Source of the DNA: Solobacterium sp. | GTDB lineage: Bacteria > Bacillota_I > Bacilli_A > Erysipelotrichales > Erysipelotrichaceae | Direction: 5' to 3' | Assembly: GCA_017543005.1 (NCBI GenBank) | Contig: JAFWEA010000353.1 | Location: forward strand, 1 to 21,955 | DNA length: 21,955 bases | Shown: positions 13,778 to 21,195 of the stretch, piece by piece | Layout: the number at the start of each line of letters is the position of its first letter | Numbering within the stretch: position 1 is the first letter of the stretch | Translations under genes and position numbers: made by a program | The notes under the pieces: model-generated | What the model was told of the DNA's origin: nothing | Seen by the model: the letters and a program-made list of their open reading frames with translations, nothing else | The model's database searches: none

Positions 13778-15058
13778 ATGATGCATACGTTCGCCAGCCT
13801 GTTCAGAAACAAGGAAATCCGCAACAAGATTTTCTTCACTCTGGCAATGCTGCTGATCTATCGCATCGGTTCTGCCATTCCGGTTCCGGGTGTCGATGCC
13901 CGCGCATTGGCAGCCGGAATTGCCGACAACTCGATTCTCAGCATGATGAACCTGCTGGGCGGCGGCGCCTTCGAGCGCATGTCCGTATTCGCTCTGGGTG
14001 TAGGCCCCTACATCACAGCCAGCATCATCATCCAGCTGCTGAGCATGGACGTCATCCCGGCGCTGACCGAGATGACAAAGTCCGGCCAGACCGGCCGTCA
14101 GCAGCTTGATAAGATCACCCGGTATCTGGGCGTTGTCCTGGCCCTGGTCCAGTCCTTCTCCATGGTGTACGGTTTCGACCGTCAGTATGGGGTGCTGGAA
14201 GGGGCAGGCGTCTCCGCCTATCTGTATACCGCAACAATCCTGACAGCCGGAACCATGTTCCTGCTGTGGATCGGTGACCGGATCACCTTCAAGGGGATCG
14301 GCAACGGCATATCCGTCATCATCTTTGCCGGTATTGTTTCGAATATTCCGGCCAACTTCACCCAGGTGTTCAACATCCTGGTCGGAGGATCCAGCCAGGG
14401 CGCCGTGTTCAACGGTGTACTGCAGTTCGTTCTGTACTGCATCCTGTATCTGGCCATCGTCATCGGCGTAGTCATCATGCAGCTGGCAGTCAGAAAGATT
14501 CCGATCCAGTATACGAACAGTGCCGGACCGCGGGCACAGGATATCACTTATCTGCCGTTCAAGATCAACTCGGCGTCGGTCATTCCGGTGATCTTCGCCA
14601 ACGCGATCATTACGGCCCCGCAGATTGTCCTGAGTTTCGTCAATTATGATCTTTATCAGAAAGTCAGCGCGTTCCTGAGCCTGAACAGGCCGCTGGGACT
14701 GTGCATCTATGCAGTGCTGACATTCATGTTTACATTCTTCTACACTGATCTGCAGGTTGATCCTGACAAGGTAGCGGAAAACCTCGGCAAGTCCGGTGCA
14801 TATATCCCGGGCATCCGGCCGGGCAGTGAGACCAGAACGTATCTGCACAAGGTTCTCAACCGAATTACCGTCCTCGGCGCTACGGCGCTGACGGCCATCG
14901 CCGTCCTGCCGTACCTGCTGCCGATGTTCACATCGATTCCGACATCCTCGGCAATCGGCGGAACAGGTATCATCATTGTCGTCGGCGTGGCCATGGAGAC
15001 AATGTCTCAGCTGAAGGGCCAGCTGACCCAGAAGCAGTACCACGGTTTCCTGAAATAA
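13778..15058 (+). CDS. secY: Preprotein translocase subunit SecY
   Basis: The 426-residue membrane protein is the channel of the Sec translocon. About ten hydrophobic segments are visible, beginning with KIFFTLAMLLIYRIGSAIPVPGVD at residues 15-37, which matches the SecY N-terminal signature. Other features are GVGPYITASIIIQLL, the QLDKITRYLGV stretch, and the cytoplasmic loop with PIQYTNSAGPRAQD and PFKINSASVIPVIFA. It starts two bases after rplO, and a second ATG follows at 13781. It would insert the envelope proteins encoded nearby, including the two lipoproteins. Confidence 0.98.
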   Translation: MMHTFASLFRNKEIRNKIFFTLAMLLIYRIGSAIPVPGVDARALAAGIADNSILSMMNLLGGGAFERMSVFALGVGPYITASIIIQLLSMDVIPALTEMTKSGQTGRQQLDKITRYLGVVLALVQSFSMVYGFDRQYGVLEGAGVSAYLYTATILTAGTMFLLWIGDRITFKGIGNGISVIIFAGIVSNIPANFTQVFNILVGGSSQGAVFNGVLQFVLYCILYLAIVIGVVIMQLAVRKIPIQYTNSAGPRAQDITYLPFKINSASVIPVIFANAIITAPQIVLSFVNYDLYQKVSAFLSLNRPLGLCIYAVLTFMFTFFYTDLQVDPDKVAENLGKSGAYIPGIRPGSETRTYLHKVLNRITVLGATALTAIAVLPYLLPMFTSIPTSSAIGGTGIIIVVGVAMETMSQLKGQLTQKQYHGFLK

Positions 15059-15074
15059 GAATGGAGGACACGAT

Positions 15075-15725
15075 ATGAATATTCTGATCATGGGGCCTGC
15101 GGGGGCAGGCAAGGGCACAATGTCCGAATTGATTCTCAAGGCTTACGACATCCCGCACATTTCCACCGGCGACATGCTGCGCGAAAATGTCCGGAACAAC
15201 ACTGAACTGGGCAAGCTTGCCAAATCCTATATGGAAGCCGGCAAGCTGGTACCGGATGATGTGATCAATGCCATGGTTGAAGACAGACTTCAGCAGCCGG
15301 ACTGCCAGAAGGGCTATCTCCTGGATGGCTTCCCGCGCACTCTGGTGCAGGCCGAAGCCTTCACGAAGATTGCTGAAAAGATCGGCAAGCCGGTTGAGAG
15401 CGTCATTGCTCTGGAAGTTGACTTCGATGTCCAGGCAGAGCGCATCACAGGCAGAAGAATCTGCCCGAAGTGCGGAGCGATCTATCACATCAAGAATCAT
15501 CCGCCGGTTGCCGAAGGCATCTGCGATGTCTGCGGCAGCGAACTGACACAGCGCAAGGACGACACGATCGAACAGCTGAAAGTCAGAATGGATGAATATG
15601 ATTCCAGCACTGCACCTGTCATTGCCTTCTATGACAAGCTGGGGGTTGTCTCCCATATCAATGGGGCACAGCCGACAGATCAGGTCTTCGCAGAGATTCA
15701 GGAGGCTTTAGGAAAAATTGCATAA
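15075..15725 (+). CDS. adk: Adenylate kinase, zinc-type long form
   Basis: The 216-residue enzyme interconverts ATP and AMP with two ADP. It has the P-loop GPAGAGKGT (7-15), the STGDMLR AMP-binding segment (30-36), the DGFPRT motif (84-89), and a LID domain with four cysteines at 130, 133, 150 and 153 (CPKC...CDVC) that bind zinc, as in many Gram-positive bacteria. GGAGGA precedes the ATG. The downstream gene is infA rather than the usual map. Confidence 0.98.
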   Translation: MNILIMGPAGAGKGTMSELILKAYDIPHISTGDMLRENVRNNTELGKLAKSYMEAGKLVPDDVINAMVEDRLQQPDCQKGYLLDGFPRTLVQAEAFTKIAEKIGKPVESVIALEVDFDVQAERITGRRICPKCGAIYHIKNHPPVAEGICDVCGSELTQRKDDTIEQLKVRMDEYDSSTAPVIAFYDKLGVVSHINGAQPTDQVFAEIQEALGKIA

Positions 15726-15731
15726 TCTTAA

Positions 15732-15762
15732 CGCGGTGCGGGAGCGCATCTCCCGCATCGCG
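15732..15762 (+). other. Strong hairpin between adk and infA
   Basis: Arms 15732-15744 and 15750-15762 form a 13-base-pair GC-rich stem with a single G-T wobble and a five-base loop. No T-tract follows, so a simple rho-independent terminator is unlikely. It begins seven bases after the adk stop and ends 27 bases before infA. It may protect or process the mRNA or reduce read-through into the distal genes. Confidence 0.7.
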
Positions 15763-15789
15763 GCAAAGATATTGCAGAAAGAGGATTGA

Positions 15790-16008
15790 ATGGGAAAACA
15801 AGACGTCATTGAAATCGATGGGATTGTAGAAGAAACACTTCCTAATGCCAACTTTAAGGTGAAGCTTCAGAACGGACACGAAATCCGTGCTCACGTTGCT
15901 GGTAAAATCCGAATGAATTACATCCGCATTTTACCAGGCGATCGGGTTACCGTGGAAATTTCACCGTATGATTTAACACGTGGGCGTATCACTTATCGCT
16001 ACAAGTAA
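15790..16008 (+). CDS. infA: Translation initiation factor IF-1
   Basis: The 72-residue OB-fold protein matches IF-1 throughout (GIVEETLPNANFKVKLQNGHEI, HVAGKIRMNYIRILPGDRVTVE, DLTRGRITYRYK). It occupies the A site during initiation. An AGAGGA site precedes the ATG. Codon use is unlike the neighbours: all four leucines use CTT or TTA, whereas CTG dominates around it, and one proline uses CCT and one CCA where neighbours use CCG. The gene is full length and intact. Confidence 0.97.
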   Translation: MGKQDVIEIDGIVEETLPNANFKVKLQNGHEIRAHVAGKIRMNYIRILPGDRVTVEISPYDLTRGRITYRYK

Positions 16009-16048
16009 TGAAACCGGTGGGCGGAAAGCCCGAAAGGAGTACTGAAAA

Positions 16049-16162
16049 ATGAAAGTAAGACCATCAGTAAAACCGATTTGCGACAAGTGCCGGGTCATCA
16101 AGCGCAGAGGCGTTGTCATGGTCATCTGCGAGAACCCGAAGCACAAACAGAGACAGGGTTAA
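16049..16162 (+). CDS. rpmJ: 50S ribosomal protein L36, zinc-binding form
   Basis: This 37-codon gene encodes MKVRPSVKPICDKCRVIKRR and a 17-residue remainder ending KHKQRQG, the typical L36. Cys11, Cys14, Cys27 and His32 form the zinc site. GAAAGGAG lies 8-9 bases before the ATG. The position between infA and rpsM is the standard one. L36 is the smallest large-subunit protein and supports the 23S rRNA domains near the GTPase centre. Confidence 0.96.
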   Translation: MKVRPSVKPICDKCRVIKRRGVVMVICENPKHKQRQG

Positions 16163-16182
16163 TCAGGAGGAAAAACTAGAAT

Positions 16183-16548
16183 ATGGCTCGTATAGCTGGT
16201 GTAGATATTCCCTCTAACAAAAGAGTTGTAGTATCTCTGACCTATATTTACGGTATTGGCCCGACAACTGCCAAGAAAATTCTTGCCGACTGCGGCATCA
16301 GTGAAGACATCCGTACAAAGGATCTGACTGTTGAGCAGGAGACTGCGATCCGTCAGCACGTCGATGCAATCAAGACCGAAGGTGACCTGCGCCGTGAAAG
16401 AGCGCTGAACATCAAGCGTCTGATGGAAATCGGCTGCTACCGCGGTCTGCGTCACAGACGTTCTCTGCCTGTCCGCGGACAGCGCACCCGCACAAATGCC
16501 CGGACACGTAAGGGACCGCGGCGTACAGTTGCGAACAAGAAGAAGTAA
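16183..16548 (+). CDS. rpsM: 30S ribosomal protein S13
   Basis: The 121-residue protein matches S13: ARIAGVDIPSNKRVVVSLTYI at the start, the helix-hairpin-helix-like GIGPTTAKKIL, the YRGLRHRRSLPVRGQRTRTN segment and a basic C-terminal tail that contacts P-site tRNA. AGGAGG lies 12 bases before the ATG. The first 25 codons are more AT-rich than the rest. Confidence 0.98.
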   Translation: MARIAGVDIPSNKRVVVSLTYIYGIGPTTAKKILADCGISEDIRTKDLTVEQETAIRQHVDAIKTEGDLRRERALNIKRLMEIGCYRGLRHRRSLPVRGQRTRTNARTRKGPRRTVANKKK

Positions 16549-16563
16549 TAGGAGGGTCGGAAC

Positions 16564-16971
16564 ATGGCAAATAACAGAAGAGCGTCCGCTAAGAATGCCG
16601 GCCGCAAGAAGAAGGTAAGACGCAATATAGCGCGTGGTGTGGCTCATATCCACTCCACCTTCAACAACACAATCGTTACTATCGCTGACGAAGCAGGAAA
16701 CGTCATTGCCTGGAGCTCTGCCGGAGCACTGGGTTACAAGGGTTCCCGTAAGTCCACACCGTACGTTGCTCAGCTGTGCGCTGAAGCAGCCGGTAAGGCA
16801 GCTGTCACTCAGGGAATGAAGACAGTCGAAGTCAACGTCAAGGGCCCGGGTCCGGGACGTGAAGCTGCTGTCCGTTCTCTGCAGACTGCAGGTCTTGAAA
16901 TCAGTGCCATCAATGATGTGACACCGATTCCGCATAACGGATGCCGTCCGCCGAAGAGACCACGCGGTTAA
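16564..16971 (+). CDS. rpsK: 30S ribosomal protein S11
   Basis: The 135-residue protein matches S11: a basic N-terminus (KNAGRKKKVRRNIARG), IHSTFNNTIVTI, and the C-terminal signature ISAINDVTPIPHNGCRPPKR. It lies on the platform near the E site, next to the Shine-Dalgarno helix. GGAGGG precedes the ATG. Confidence 0.98.
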   Translation: MANNRRASAKNAGRKKKVRRNIARGVAHIHSTFNNTIVTIADEAGNVIAWSSAGALGYKGSRKSTPYVAQLCAEAAGKAAVTQGMKTVEVNVKGPGPGREAAVRSLQTAGLEISAINDVTPIPHNGCRPPKRPRG

Positions 16972-16998
16972 TCAGAAGAACAGGAGGAGGATTGTTGC

Positions 16999-17958
16999 AT
17001 GCAAAAGTTTGAACGCGCCGATTTTGAAGTAGAAGAATACGTTGAATCGGAAAACTACGGAAAGTTTATCCTGTCCCCGCTGGAGAGAGGATTTGGCACA
17101 ACGATCGGGAATGCACTGCGCAGAGTCCTGCTGTCCTCCCTGCCGGGAGCCGCTGTATTCTCTATCAAGGTTGATGGTGTTTATCACGAATTCACAACAA
17201 TCCCGGGTGTCCGGGAGGACGTCTCCATGATCATCCTGCAGCTCAAGCAGCTGGTCATGAAGATTGAAGATGATGAAGTATACAGCCTGCAGATCTCTGC
17301 CAAGGGACCATGCACAGTTACAGCCGGTGACATTATCTGCCCGGCTCAGGTCGAAATCCTCAACAAGGATCTCGAAATTGCCCATCTGGAACAGGGAGCC
17401 AGCCTGGAAATGGAACTGCGGGCCAAGAACGGCCGCGGTTATGTCGGCAGCGACATCAACAAGCAGCAGAACCAGGGCAGTTCCCAGGGCATCGGTACAG
17501 TCTTTACAGACTCCATCTACACACCGGTTGAGCGCGTATCCTACGCCGTTGAACCGACCCGTGTCGGTCAGGACACCAAGTATGATGAACTGACCATGGA
17601 AGTCTGGACCGACGGTTCCATCAATCCGCAGAAGGCACTTTCCATGGCTGCCAAGATTCTGATTGATCATCTGGATATCGTTGCCGGAATCAATGAGGAT
17701 GTACTGTCCATGGACAGCGTGCTCAGAGAGAGTGGTTCGGAAGTTCAGAACAAGGGTCAGCAGATGATGATCGAAGACCTGGATCTGTCTGTCCGTTCCT
17801 ACAACTGCCTGAAGCGGGCCGGAATCCAGACGGTAGAAGAACTCACACAGAAGACCGAGGATGAGATGATGAGAGTCCGCAACCTCGGAAAGAAATCACT
17901 GAAAGAGGTTAAGGACAAGCTCATTGAACTTGGTATGGGCTTCAAGTCCTTCGATTAA
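16999..17958 (+). CDS. rpoA: DNA-directed RNA polymerase subunit alpha
   Basis: The 319-residue subunit has the two expected domains. The N-terminal assembly domain shows GFGTTIGNALRRVLLSSLPG and VREDVSMIILQLKQL. A linker at about 235-255 leads to the C-terminal domain with DLDLSVRSYNCLKRAGIQ, the face that contacts UP elements and activators, and the helix-hairpin-helix VRNLGKKSLKEVKDKL. AGGAGGAGGA precedes the ATG. Its place between rpsK and rplQ, without rpsD, is the Bacillota arrangement. Confidence 0.98.
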   Translation: MQKFERADFEVEEYVESENYGKFILSPLERGFGTTIGNALRRVLLSSLPGAAVFSIKVDGVYHEFTTIPGVREDVSMIILQLKQLVMKIEDDEVYSLQISAKGPCTVTAGDIICPAQVEILNKDLEIAHLEQGASLEMELRAKNGRGYVGSDINKQQNQGSSQGIGTVFTDSIYTPVERVSYAVEPTRVGQDTKYDELTMEVWTDGSINPQKALSMAAKILIDHLDIVAGINEDVLSMDSVLRESGSEVQNKGQQMMIEDLDLSVRSYNCLKRAGIQTVEELTQKTEDEMMRVRNLGKKSLKEVKDKLIELGMGFKSFD

Positions 17959-17972
17959 AGGAGGAAACCATT

Positions 17973-18335
17973 ATGTGGAACCGTAAATTCGGAAGAACAG
18001 CTGATCATCGCAAGGCGATGCTCCGCAACATGGCTACTTCTGTCATCCTCTACGGCAAGGTAGAGACAACAGAAGCCAAGGCCAAGGATATGCGTTCGGT
18101 CGTTGACGAACTGATTACTCTGGGCAAGAAGGGTGATCTGGCGGCCCGCCGTCAGGCTGCTGCCTTCATCCGCGACGGTGTCGCTGATGAAAAGACACAG
18201 CAAACAGTTCTGCAGAAGCTGTTTGATGAAATCGCACCGAAGTACGCAGACCGCAACGGTGGCTATACACGGGTCGTCAAGACCGGTATCCGCCGCGGTG
18301 ATGCCGCTCCGATGGCTTACATCGAACTGGTCTGA
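17973..18335 (+). CDS. rplQ: 50S ribosomal protein L17
   Basis: The 120-residue protein is the short bacterial form (MWNRKFGRTADHRKAMLRNM at the start, ETTEAKAKDMRSVVDELI, and GGYTRVVKTGIRRGDAAPMAYIEL at the end). It lies by the tunnel exit. AAAGGAGG precedes the ATG. It is the last gene of the supercluster and is followed by a strong terminator 13 bases after the stop. Confidence 0.98.
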   Translation: MWNRKFGRTADHRKAMLRNMATSVILYGKVETTEAKAKDMRSVVDELITLGKKGDLAARRQAAAFIRDGVADEKTQQTVLQKLFDEIAPKYADRNGGYTRVVKTGIRRGDAAPMAYIELV

Positions 18336-18345
18336 GTGCATAGTA

Positions 18346-18379
18346 AAGAACCTGCCGGAAAGGAACCGGCAGGTTTTTT
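18346..18379 (+). terminator. Terminator of the ribosomal supercluster
   Basis: A perfect 10-base-pair GC-rich stem (AACCTGCCGG 18349-18358 with 18366-18375) has a seven-base loop and an A-tract on the left matched by six T (18374-18379) on the right. The end of the T-tract also supplies the first bases of the -35 hexamer of the next promoter. Confidence 0.93.
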
Positions 18380-18406
18380 GCGTATCTGCAGAAGGCTTGA
18401 TATAAT
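18378..18406 (+). promoter_or_regulatory. Promoter of the lipoprotein-ACT-UPF0210-HAD operon
   Basis: TTGCGT (18378-18383) lies exactly 17 bases before a perfect TATAAT (18401-18406), which a TGA triplet extends. The expected start is about 18413, directly at the ATG of the lipoprotein gene at 18414. No Shine-Dalgarno is present in the seven bases between, so the message is probably leaderless. Confidence 0.75.
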
Positions 18407-18413
18407 ACGCAGT

Positions 18414-19541
18414 ATGAAAAAAACAATGATTGTGACAGCGGCCCTGGCGCTGCTGTGCGGCTGTGCGGAAGACAGGCAGGAAAACCCTGCACAGCCGGCT
18501 GAATATGAGGAATATGCCGAAGCCGTCAAGGCGGCGGAAACGCTGTCTGCGGCAGCCGTGCATGTGTCCTGCACCTATACCCTGCACTTCAGTGATGACA
18601 GCCGGCAGGTCTTTATCCTGGCGGAAGATCTTGCGGCCGCGGACAGGGACGGCAGCACCGCCCATCTGACCCAGGAAATCAATTCCAACGGGGCAGTGGT
18701 CCATACAGACGGCTGGTACACCGGCGGAAGACTCTATAACACCTATGAAACCCTGAAATACTATGAAGACATGACCTTTGCCCAGCTCAAGCAGTCCATG
18801 CTGGTGCCGGTGGACCCGGTGGCGGTGGATGAGGCGGAGACAGAGTCGCTGAACCGGACGGAAGAAGACGGGGCGGTCATCTATGAGTTTGTGCTGACCC
18901 CGGCCGGCCGGGAGAGGCTCTTTACATCCCGCTATGATCTTTACCAGATGGGCCAGGAAGAAAACTATGAGGTATCTGCCGGAACCATTAAGCAGACTTT
19001 CCGGAATGGCATCCTGAGCGGGGAGGAAGCGGACTTTGCGGCCTCCGTCACGGTGTCGAATGAGCCGGTGAAGGCGGAATACCATCTCGAAATGACATAT
19101 GAACCGCTGACGGGAACACTCGAACTTCCGGCTGCCTTTGCGGCATCGGACTATGTGTCGTATGAGGAACTGGATCCGGGTCCCGAGGAAAGCGAAGGCG
19201 AGACGCCGGAAGAGATCCTGCAGTACCGGCTGGTGAACCGGCTGGGCTATGCCGAGGAAAGCCCGGGTGTATACCGGACAGAATTCAATACCAATGAAGT
19301 CTATGTCATCGACTTCAATACAAAACAGTTCATCTACAGCAACCGCACCTCCCGGTATGTCTATAACTGGAACGGCGATACCGGCGGATTCGGTACATCC
19401 TGCAACTACGACTATGCGTCCAAGACCGGCAGTTCCGAATGCAAGGAAAGTGTTCTGGAAACGCTGGAAGAGATCAAGACATACTTTGAAATGGAACTAT
19501 ATTACTGCGAAATGTCGCTTTCCGATCTGAAAGGAGAATAG
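18414..19541 (+). CDS. Lipoprotein of unknown function
   Basis: I start at ATG 18414, which gives a clean signal peptide (MKKTMIVTAALALLCGC) with Cys17 as lipidation site; in-frame codons upstream read through the terminator and promoter. The 375-residue product is acidic and rich in Glu and Tyr, without transmembrane segments beyond the signal. The mature part alternates beta-strand-like segments (VHVSCTYTLHFSDDSRQVFI, AEYHLEMTYEPLTGTLELP) with an acidic linker near residues 250-265, followed by a C-terminal region containing two cysteines (TSCNYDY, SSECKES). I do not recognise the family. The downstream ACT gene starts one base after its stop, so the two are probably translationally coupled. 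Confidence 0.75.
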   Translation: MKKTMIVTAALALLCGCAEDRQENPAQPAEYEEYAEAVKAAETLSAAAVHVSCTYTLHFSDDSRQVFILAEDLAAADRDGSTAHLTQEINSNGAVVHTDGWYTGGRLYNTYETLKYYEDMTFAQLKQSMLVPVDPVAVDEAETESLNRTEEDGAVIYEFVLTPAGRERLFTSRYDLYQMGQEENYEVSAGTIKQTFRNGILSGEEADFAASVTVSNEPVKAEYHLEMTYEPLTGTLELPAAFAASDYVSYEELDPGPEESEGETPEEILQYRLVNRLGYAEESPGVYRTEFNTNEVYVIDFNTKQFIYSNRTSRYVYNWNGDTGGFGTSCNYDYASKTGSSECKESVLETLEEIKTYFEMELYYCEMSLSDLKGE

Positions 19542-19542
19542 T

Positions 19543-19812
19543 ATGAGAGCTGTTATTTCCGTCCTTGGCAAGGACCGTACAGGCATCCTCGCCTTCGTAT
19601 CCACCCGCTGTGCCGAACGCGGGGTCAACATCGAAGACGTGACCCAGAAAGTTCTTGAAGACCTCTTTGCGATGATCATGATCGTGACCATCCCGGATGA
19701 TCTGGATAACTTCCATTCCTTTGTAAAGGAGATGGAGGAAGAAGGACAGAAGGTCGGTCTGAGCATCCATGTCATGCACGAAGATATCTTCAACGCGATG
19801 CATACGATCTAG
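19543..19812 (+). CDS. ACT domain-containing protein (UPF0237 family)
   Basis: The 89-residue protein is a single ACT domain, the small-molecule-binding fold often used for amino acid sensing. The ligand-loop pattern GKDRTGILA at residues 9-17 and the RGVNIEDVTQKV strand match the GcvR-like UPF0237 group. AAAGGAG in the end of the lipoprotein gene serves as ribosome binding site. UPF0237 genes usually lie just before a UPF0210 gene, as here (12-base gap), which supports a joint function. The ligand is not known. Confidence 0.9.
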   Translation: MRAVISVLGKDRTGILAFVSTRCAERGVNIEDVTQKVLEDLFAMIMIVTIPDDLDNFHSFVKEMEEEGQKVGLSIHVMHEDIFNAMHTI

Positions 19813-19824
19813 GAGCACTGAACC

Positions 19825-21195
19825 ATGGCAATTCTGAGACAGAGTGCGGATTCGATTCTCGAAACCATCCGCATGATAGATGAAGAGTACCTGGATATCC
19901 GGACGGTTACGATGGGCATCTCCCTGCTGGACTGTGCGGACAGCGATATCGACAAAGCCTGTGAGAAGATCTATGCCAAGCTGACGGACAAGGCCAGAAA
20001 CCTTGTGGCAACGGCCCGGGATATTTCCCGGGAATACGGCATCCCGATCGTCAATACGCGGATTGCGGTGACGCCGATTTCCCTGCTGGTATCGGTCAGC
20101 GGCGGCGATCCGGTCAAATATGCAAAAGCCATGGACCGGGCGGCGCATGATCTCGGCATCAACTTTATCGGCGGTTTTTCGGCCCTTGTGCAGAAGGGCA
20201 TGACAGCCGGGGATGAAGCCCTGATCCGGGCCATTCCCGATGCCCTGGCGGCGACGGAGTTTGTCTGTGCCAGTGTGAATGTCGGCTCGACCAAGGCCGG
20301 CATCAATATGGATGCGGTCAGACTCATGGGCCAGGTGGTGCGTGAGAGTGCCGAAAAGACAAAGGACAACAACTGTGCCGGGGCCTCCAAGCTGGTGGTT
20401 TTCTGCAACGCGGTGGAGGACAACCCGTTCATGGCCGGTGCCTTCCATGGCATTACCGAACCGGACTGCGTCATCAATGTCGGTGTTTCCGGCCCGGGTG
20501 TGGTGCGGGAAGCCGTGCGTGAAGCAGGCCCGAACGCCACCATGGATGAGATTGCCGAAGTCATCAAGAAGACATCCTTCAAGATTACCCGCATGGGCCA
20601 GCTGGTCGGAACGGAAACAGCCCGAAGACTTGGTCTGCCGTTTGGCATTGTGGACCTGTCCCTGGCGCCGACCCCGGCGGTCGGTGATTCGGTGGCCCGC
20701 ATCCTGGAAGAGATCGGTCTGGAACAGTGCGGCGGCCCGGGCACGACAGCCTGCCTGGCCATGCTCAACGATGCCGTCAAGAAGGGCGGCGTCATGGCCA
20801 GTTCTGCCGTCGGCGGCCTCAGCGGTGCCTTTATTCCCGTATCCGAGGATGCCGGCATGATCGAAGCAGCTGCGGCCGGGACACTGACCATTGAGAAGCT
20901 CGAGGCGATGACTGCGGTATGCTCTGTCGGCCTCGATATGATTATCCTGCCGGGTGACACAGCCCCGGAAACCATCTCTGCCCTGATCGCTGACGAAGCG
21001 GCCATCGGCATGATCAACAACAAGACAACCGCGGTCCGGGTCATCCCCGCGATCGGTAAAAAAGAAGGAGAAACGCTGGAATTCGGCGGTCTGATGGGAT
21101 ACGGACCGGTCATGCCGGTCAAGAAGACGAGCGCAGCTGTCATGGTCAGCCGCGGCGGCCGTATTCCTTCCCCGATTCACAGCCTGAAGAATTAA
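19825..21195 (+). CDS. UPF0210/DUF711 (PFL) family protein
   Basis: The 456-residue cytoplasmic protein matches the UPF0210 family, known from structural genomics but without an established reaction. It is rich in Gly/Ala segments such as GGFSALVQKGMTAGDEAL, VNVGVSGPGVVREAVREAG, SLAPTPAVGDSVARI and GGPGTTACLAMLNDAVKKGG. These features suggest an alpha/beta enzyme with conserved loops. Length is normal. AGGAGCACTG precedes the ATG. The stop overlaps the next gene's start as TAATG, and the ACT partner lies directly upstream. A metabolic role controlled by the ACT protein is inference. Confidence 0.92.
   Translation: MAILRQSADSILETIRMIDEEYLDIRTVTMGISLLDCADSDIDKACEKIYAKLTDKARNLVATARDISREYGIPIVNTRIAVTPISLLVSVSGGDPVKYAKAMDRAAHDLGINFIGGFSALVQKGMTAGDEALIRAIPDALAATEFVCASVNVGSTKAGINMDAVRLMGQVVRESAEKTKDNNCAGASKLVVFCNAVEDNPFMAGAFHGITEPDCVINVGVSGPGVVREAVREAGPNATMDEIAEVIKKTSFKITRMGQLVGTETARRLGLPFGIVDLSLAPTPAVGDSVARILEEIGLEQCGGPGTTACLAMLNDAVKKGGVMASSAVGGLSGAFIPVSEDAGMIEAAAAGTLTIEKLEAMTAVCSVGLDMIILPGDTAPETISALIADEAAIGMINNKTTAVRVIPAIGKKEGETLEFGGLMGYGPVMPVKKTSAAVMVSRGGRIPSPIHSLKN

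Noticed and set aside
13709..15139. 476-codon open frame on the minus strand opposite secY
   Set aside because: secY on the plus strand is unmistakable; the reverse frame has shadow composition and no start signals.
15732..15762. Hairpin considered as a rho-independent terminator splitting the operon
   Set aside because: No T-tract follows, and infA has no visible promoter of its own downstream.
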